64,000 nt of DNA, from assembly GCA_910576975.1 (NCBI GenBank), contig CAJTJY010000013.1, positions 1 through 64,000 on the forward strand. Reading direction: 5' to 3'. Both the position numbers and the translations under genes were made by a program. The stretch comes from an uncultured Lachnospiraceae bacterium. Its GTDB lineage: Bacteria; Bacillota; Clostridia; Lachnospirales; Lachnospiraceae. The first letter of the stretch is position 1. Each line of letters opens with the position of its first letter. Below are positions 60,080 through 64,000 of this stretch, piece by piece. The notes below the pieces were generated by a model. It had not been told where the DNA came from. It did no database searches and saw only the letters and a program-made list of their open reading frames with translations.

Positions 60080-60831
60080 TATAAAACCTCCTTTACAGAC
60101 GCTTCCGAAAGATATTTTTTATCGGGAACTTTGTCTGTGATTATTTTTCCACGGTTTATCTCGGCAAATTTTACAGATGTTATTTTGCCGAATTTAGAGT
60201 GATCTCCAAGTATGAATATTTCTCTGCTTCGTAAGACAGCCATAGCCTTTACGCATGCTTCGCTTTTATCTGGCGTGGAAAAGCCGCCTCGTATTGAGAT
60301 GCCGTTTACGCCCATGAAGCATTTGGTGAAATTATAGTTCATAAGGCTTGAGATCGCTTCCGAACCTATCACCGCTTCTGTCGACGCCTTGATTTCTCCA
60401 GCAAGAATGATTACCTTAAAGCCTCTTTGCGCAAGCTTTTTGGCGTTTATGAAAGCATTTGTGACAAATGTGACAGATTTTGACGGAATGAACTGTATGA
60501 TTTTTTCGGTCGTCGTCCCTGCGTCGATGTAGACGAAATCACCATCCTCGATCAAAGAAGCCGCATACCTTGCGATCGCCTCTTTCTCCGCCGTGAAAAG
60601 CTCGGCTTTTTCTTCCACGTTCGGTTCAAAGGAAGCAAAGTTCTCATCGGCGGAGAGTGCGATTGCGCCGCCACGGACCTTTGTAAGCAATCCTTTTTCA
60701 TTTAGCAAGCTAAGATCTCTTCGTATTGTTGATTCGGAAGTGCTCAACAGCCCGCAAAGCTCACTCAGTCCAACGCTTTTCCTTTTATTGACGGCATCCA
60801 GTATTATGGAATGCCTTTCTTCTGTAAGCAT
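60079..60831 (-). CDS. fruR: DeoR-family fructose operon repressor
   Basis: 250 residues. DeoR HTH (EERHSIILDAVNKRKSVGLSELCGLLSTSESTIRRDLSLL) and the sugar-phosphate isomerase-like DeoRC domain (FVYIDAGTTTEKIIQFI, GDHSKFG). First gene of the fru operon; the expected inducer is fructose 1-phosphate. GAAAGGAGGAGG before ATG. Confidence 0.93.
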   Translation of the reverse strand: MLTEERHSIILDAVNKRKSVGLSELCGLLSTSESTIRRDLSLLNEKGLLTKVRGGAIALSADENFASFEPNVEEKAELFTAEKEAIARYAASLIEDGDFVYIDAGTTTEKIIQFIPSKSVTFVTNAFINAKKLAQRGFKVIILAGEIKASTEAVIGSEAISSLMNYNFTKCFMGVNGISIRGGFSTPDKSEACVKAMAVLRSREIFILGDHSKFGKITSVKFAEINRGKIITDKVPDKKYLSEASVKEVL

Positions 60832-60885
60832 GACCTCCTCCTTTCTTTTGATAGATTCTGAAATATTTTGATTGAATTTAATGAT

Positions 60886-60913
60886 ATTATATCATATATT
60901 TTTAAAATATCAA
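60886..60913 (-). promoter_or_regulatory. Promoter of the fru operon
   Basis: On the minus strand TTGATA (60913-60908), 16-base spacer, TATAAT (60891-60886), 55 bases before the fruR ATG. AT-rich; no certain FruR operator placed. Confidence 0.65.
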
Positions 60914-61004
60914 TAGGTTTCGGTCAATTTCTTTCAAAATATTTCGTTTTTTTTGCTGATGTTAATGTCGTTACCTTGAAAGGCATTTTGCTGTCCAAAT
61001 CTTA

Positions 61005-61033
61005 TTGACATCCCAAAAGAAAAGGAGTATAGT
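61005..61033 (+). promoter_or_regulatory. Promoter of metY-cysK
   Basis: TTGACA (61005-61010), exactly 17 bases, TATAGT (61028-61033). The following CCTAGTAAGTTAGTAGG (about 61046-61062) is an imperfect palindrome that could bind a sulfur regulator. Confidence 0.7.
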
Positions 61034-61087
61034 GTACCTAAAATAGCCTAGTAAGTTAGTAGGAATAATAGGAAAAGGAGAAAGTTA

Positions 61088-62395
61088 ATGAGCAGGAAAC
61101 CATATGCGGAACGAAATTTAAAATTTGAAACATTGCAGTTGCATGTTGGACAGGAAGAGCCAGATCCGGCTACAGATGCCAGGGCAGTCCCGATTTATGC
61201 CACGTCTTCCTATGTGTTCCATAATTGCGACCATGCGGCGGCAAGGTTTGGGTTAGAGGACGCCGGGAATATTTATGGAAGGCTGACAAATCCCACCCAG
61301 GATATTTTTGAAAGGCGGATTGCGGCACTCGAGAAAGGCACAGCGGCGCTTGCGGTTGCCTCTGGCGCAGCAGCGGTCACTTATACGATTTTGAACCTTT
61401 CGAAAAATGGCGATCATATCGTGGCTGCCAACAATATTTATGGCGGGAGCTACAACTTGCTGGAACATACGCTTCCAGAATATGGCGTTTCCACGACTTT
61501 CGTCGAACCCTCAGATCCTGCGAATTTCGAACGTGCAATCAAAGAGCATACCAAGGCGATTTATATTGAGACTCTTGGCAATCCCCATTCCGATGTCAGC
61601 GATATCGAAGCTATCGCAAAGATTGCGCATCAGCATCAGATTCCCCTGGTGGTCGACAATACCTTTGCAACTCCATATCTGGTAAGACCTATCGAGCATG
61701 GAGCAGACATTGTGATTCATTCTGCCACGAAGTTTATCGGCGGGCATGGAGTCGCCATCGGCGGGGTGATCGTAGACGGCGGAACGTTTGACTGGGAAGC
61801 CTCGGGAAAATTTAAAGCGCTCACGGAACCAAATCCCAGTTATCACGGAGTGAGCTTTACCAAGGCGGCGGGAGCGGCGGCGTTTGTGACCAAGATCCGC
61901 GCCACTTTGTTAAGAGATACCGGAGCGACGCTTTCCCCGTTCCATGCGTTTCTCTTTCTGCAGGGCCTGGAGACCTTGTCCTTAAGAGTGGAACGCCATG
62001 TGGAGAACGCCTTGAAAGTGGCAAAATATTTAAATCGTCATCCGAAAGTGGAACGGGTGCATCATCCCTCCGTCAGCGCTGATTGCAGACAGCAGGAATT
62101 ATATCGAAAATATTTTCCAAACGGAGGAGGTTCCATTTTCACTTTTGAAATCAAAGGGGATGACCGGACGGCGAAAGATTTCATTGACAATCTTGAAGTA
62201 TTTTCGCTGCTGGCGAATGTGGCAGATGTGAAATCGCTTGCCATCCATCCGGCGTCCACCACTCATGCCCAGCTCAATGAAGCGGAAGCAAAAGAGCAGG
62301 GCATTGCCCCAAATACCATTCGTCTGTCGATTGGGACAGAACATGTCGACGATATCATCGAGGATTTGGAAGAGGCATTTCGGGCAATAACTTAA
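61088..62395 (+). CDS. metY: O-acetylhomoserine sulfhydrylase
   Basis: 435 residues, PLP Cys/Met metabolism family; the length and insertion pattern fit MetY rather than MetB/Met[25 protein letters not shown] at the start, [33 protein letters not shown] and the PLP lysine in [11 protein letters not shown]. Makes homocysteine from O-acetylhomoserine and sulfide. 28 bases before cysK; together they cover sulfide assimilation. Confidence 0.92.
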   Translation: MSRKPYAERNLKFETLQLHVGQEEPDPATDARAVPIYATSSYVFHNCDHAAARFGLEDAGNIYGRLTNPTQDIFERRIAALEKGTAALAVASGAAAVTYTILNLSKNGDHIVAANNIYGGSYNLLEHTLPEYGVSTTFVEPSDPANFERAIKEHTKAIYIETLGNPHSDVSDIEAIAKIAHQHQIPLVVDNTFATPYLVRPIEHGADIVIHSATKFIGGHGVAIGGVIVDGGTFDWEASGKFKALTEPNPSYHGVSFTKAAGAAAFVTKIRATLLRDTGATLSPFHAFLFLQGLETLSLRVERHVENALKVAKYLNRHPKVERVHHPSVSADCRQQELYRKYFPNGGGSIFTFEIKGDDRTAKDFIDNLEVFSLLANVADVKSLAIHPASTTHAQLNEAEAKEQGIAPNTIRLSIGTEHVDDIIEDLEEAFRAIT

Positions 62396-62423
62396 ATTGA
62401 GAAAATTAAGGAGGAAGCTATTT

Positions 62424-63356
62424 ATGTCAGGTATTTATCAGGGAATGCTGGACTTGATTGGAAGCACCCCTTTGGTGGAACTAAAAAATATAGAGAAAAA
62501 GTTTGATTTGAAAGCCAGGGTGCTGGCGAAGCTGGAATATTTTAATCCGGCGGGAAGCGTGAAAGACCGCATCGCCAAAGCGATGATAGAAGATGCTGAG
62601 AAAAAGGGGCTCTTAGGGGAAGGTTCCGTGATTATAGAGCCGACGTCGGGGAATACCGGGATCGGCCTTGCAGCCATTGCGGCGGTAAAAGGCTACCGGG
62701 TCATACTGACGATGCCTGAAACCATGAGCGTGGAACGCAGGAACATCTTAAAAGCATATGGCGCAGAGCTGGTGCTCACGGATGGGGCAAAAGGCATGAA
62801 AGGAGCCATTGACCGGGCGCAAGAGCTGGCAAAGGAGATTCCAGGAAGCTTTCTTGCGGGGCAGTTTGAGAATCCTTCCAATCCCGAGATGCACAGAAAG
62901 ACCACCGGACCGGAAATCTGGGAAGACACCGAAGGGACAGTGGATATGTTTATCGCAGGCGTGGGAACCGGAGGGACCATCACCGGGGTCGGGGAATATT
63001 TAAAGTCCCAGAAGCCAGAAGTGAAAGTGGTGGCGGTGGAACCGGACGCCTCCCCGGTGCTTTCCCAGGGAAAGAGCGGTCCTCATAAGATCCAGGGGAT
63101 CGGGGCTGGATTTGTGCCAGGCACCTTGAATACTCAGGTGTATGATGAGATCTTTGCGGTTGCAAATGAAGCAGCTTTTGAGATCGGCAGAGAGCTTGCC
63201 AAGACAGAAGGCGTGCTGGTGGGCATTTCCTCTGGAGCTTGTTTGCATGCCGCCATAGAGCTTGCGAAACGCACCGAAAATCAAGGCAAGACCATCGTGG
63301 CGCTGCTGCCGGACAGCGGAGACAGATATTATTCAACGCCGTTGTTTGTAGAATAG
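62424..63356 (+). CDS. cysK: Cysteine synthase A (O-acetylserine sulfhydrylase)
   Basis: 310 residues from ATG 62424 (AAGGAGGA upstream). PLP lysine in [11 protein letters not shown] (Lys47), substrate loop [10 protein letters not shown], phosphate-binding [12 protein letters not shown], and VGISSGA. Makes cysteine from O-acetylserine and sulfide. Second gene of the metY-cysK unit; a large hairpin follows. Confidence 0.95.
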   Translation: MSGIYQGMLDLIGSTPLVELKNIEKKFDLKARVLAKLEYFNPAGSVKDRIAKAMIEDAEKKGLLGEGSVIIEPTSGNTGIGLAAIAAVKGYRVILTMPETMSVERRNILKAYGAELVLTDGAKGMKGAIDRAQELAKEIPGSFLAGQFENPSNPEMHRKTTGPEIWEDTEGTVDMFIAGVGTGGTITGVGEYLKSQKPEVKVVAVEPDASPVLSQGKSGPHKIQGIGAGFVPGTLNTQVYDEIFAVANEAAFEIGRELAKTEGVLVGISSGACLHAAIELAKRTENQGKTIVALLPDSGDRYYSTPLFVE

Positions 63357-63368
63357 GCGAAAAAGAGA

Positions 63369-63468
63369 CTGTTACAAAATGGCTGCTATATATAGGGTGT
63401 GGTATTTAGACCACGGGAATTTCATCCGTGTCTTGTATGGAAGCTGCATTTTGCAACAGTCCTTTTAA
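63369..63468 (+). terminator. Multibranched terminator after cysK
   Basis: Outer stem ACTGTTACAAAATG with CATTTTGCAACAGT (one mismatch) closes at 63369-63382 and 63447-63460, then CCTTTTAAATT. Inside are GTGGT/ACCAC (about 63400-63415) and ACGG/CCGT hairpins, giving a cloverleaf-like fold. Could also be a small structured mobile repeat. Confidence 0.55.
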
Positions 63469-63518
63469 ATTGGTTTTGATCACATCATTAATTTGTCAAA
63501 AATATTTGAGTTTCTTCG

Positions 63519-63764
63519 TTTTGCAATTCATAGTGCCAAAAGGATTCCATCACAAAGTGGGGCTGTCGCACGAAGATATTCACTTGGTCAAAAGGTTTCC
63601 ATTGCAAAGCAATGCAAACAAAATGCACAAAAGTCATCTTGGAAAGCTAGCTTTCCAGAGTGATTTTTGTGCATTCTGTCTTTGCCGCATGAGCGGCAAG
63701 ACCTTTTGACCAAGTGAATATCTTCGTGTGACAGCCCTCTTTTGGCACTATGAATTGCAAAATG
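63519..63764. repeat. MITE-like palindromic element, about 246 bp
   Basis: Perfect 24-bp terminal inverted repeats (63519-63542 and 63741-63764; core TTTTGGCACTATGAATTGC). Inner arms repeat as inverted sequence (63559-63598 against 63700-63740), and the centre is another hairpin (AATGCACAAAA / TTTTGTGCATT). No protein. Fragments of the family lie at 28968, 46878 and, more weakly, 16352. Reading frames across it are by-products. Confidence 0.8.
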
Positions 63765-63952
63765 GGGAATCTCGAAGTCAAAATAGATGGAGAAATTTGT
63801 AAAAATATGGTATAATGAAAAAAGTCGTGACGCCGTATGAAACCAAGCGGCGGAATGTGTCTGTATGTGCAAAAATGCGCACATCATACGAGCAAATTGT
63901 CAAAGGGCATTGATAGATATCAGTATAGAATATATGGAGGGGGAGTTTTCAT

Positions 63953-64000
63953 TTGTTTGCAAAATTACAGCTTGAGCTGAAAACCGCTGAGTGTGACATG
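63953..64000 (+). CDS. 5' end of a protein, possibly Cas6
   Basis: TTG at 63953 with TGGAGGGGG about nine bases upstream opens MFAKLQLELKTAECDM to the window edge. The start resembles that of some Clostridial Cas6 RAMP endoribonucleases (a first beta strand xAKLxLELxTAE), but 16 residues are too few to be sure. If right, a CRISPR-Cas operon lies just to the right. Confidence 0.4.
   Translation, partial: MFAKLQLELKTAECDM

Noticed and set aside
63428..63887. Two overlapping frames of 93 and 99 codons on opposite strands
   Set aside because: Both translate the palindromic element (HEDIHLVKR appears in both), so they are by-products of the inverted repeat.

Overview
The window looks like chromosome of a low-to-medium GC gut Clostridium of the Lachnospiraceae type. 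Genes carry strong AGGAGG-type ribosome sites and use TTG or GTG starts occasionally. Content includes BspA-like leucine-rich surface proteins, Rbs and Fru sugar systems, a CUT1 sugar ABC transporter without its own ATPase, WYL, YtrA and AraC regulators, and a class D beta-lactamase. I saw no tRNA, rRNA or CRISPR array.

Layout. 1-5.1 kb: the 5' end of an OmpR-type response regulator (minus strand), then a lipoprotein + two FtsX permeases + MacB/LolD ATPase operon and an AAC(3)-family acetyltransferase. 5.2-16.4 kb: a cluster of secreted modular proteins (BspA LRR, PPC repeats, CAP/Big2/LRR) around an ECF sigma factor that is fused to a transmembrane segment and an outside domain. 16.4-20.4 kb: TetR with an MFS pump, a YdeI-like protein and a membrane XRE regulator. 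20.4-23.5 kb: a remnant of an integrated element (integrase tail, att-like repeats, HTH protein) carrying a type III toxin-antitoxin locus (ToxN/AbiQ family with an upstream structured RNA) and a protein with class III nucleotide-cyclase motifs. 23.5-30 kb: Ntn-type amidase, S11 carboxypeptidase plus class D beta-lactamase, a broken radical SAM gene, a WYL regulator with two matching operators, and an esterase. 30.3-32.3 kb: a chemoreceptor gene interrupted by an in-frame amber codon.

32.5-38.7 kb: ribose operon rbsR-K-D-A-C-B. 39.1-44.1 kb: AraC regulator divergent from a CUT1 sugar transporter. 44.2-46.5 kb: TetR and membrane proteins sharing an operator, with a truncated DUF2871 gene. 47-49 kb: YtrA-type GntR plus ABC exporter. 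49-52.7 kb: gamma-carbonic anhydrase, a low-molecular-weight phosphatase, and a toxin cassette (RES-domain protein, small RelA/SpoT synthetase, DUF6718-like protein) bracketed by two ~205-bp direct repeats that both contain the start of the phosphatase gene. 52.9-55.1 kb: TtcA-like, E1-like (ThiF/MoeB) and JAMM proteins, a likely sulfur-carrier module. 55.2-60.9 kb: fructose PTS operon fruR-K-A-ptsH-ptsI on the minus strand, whose HPr has Ala at the regulatory Ser46 position. 61-63.4 kb: metY-cysK. The last 600 bases hold a structured terminator, a palindromic MITE-like element with relatives elsewhere in the window, and the first 16 codons of a protein that might be Cas6.

The most interesting parts are the two defence/toxin islands (20.4-23.5 and 50.1-52.7 kb) and the ECF sigma fusion in the surface-protein cluster. 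Function calls come from motif recognition only; no database search was run.
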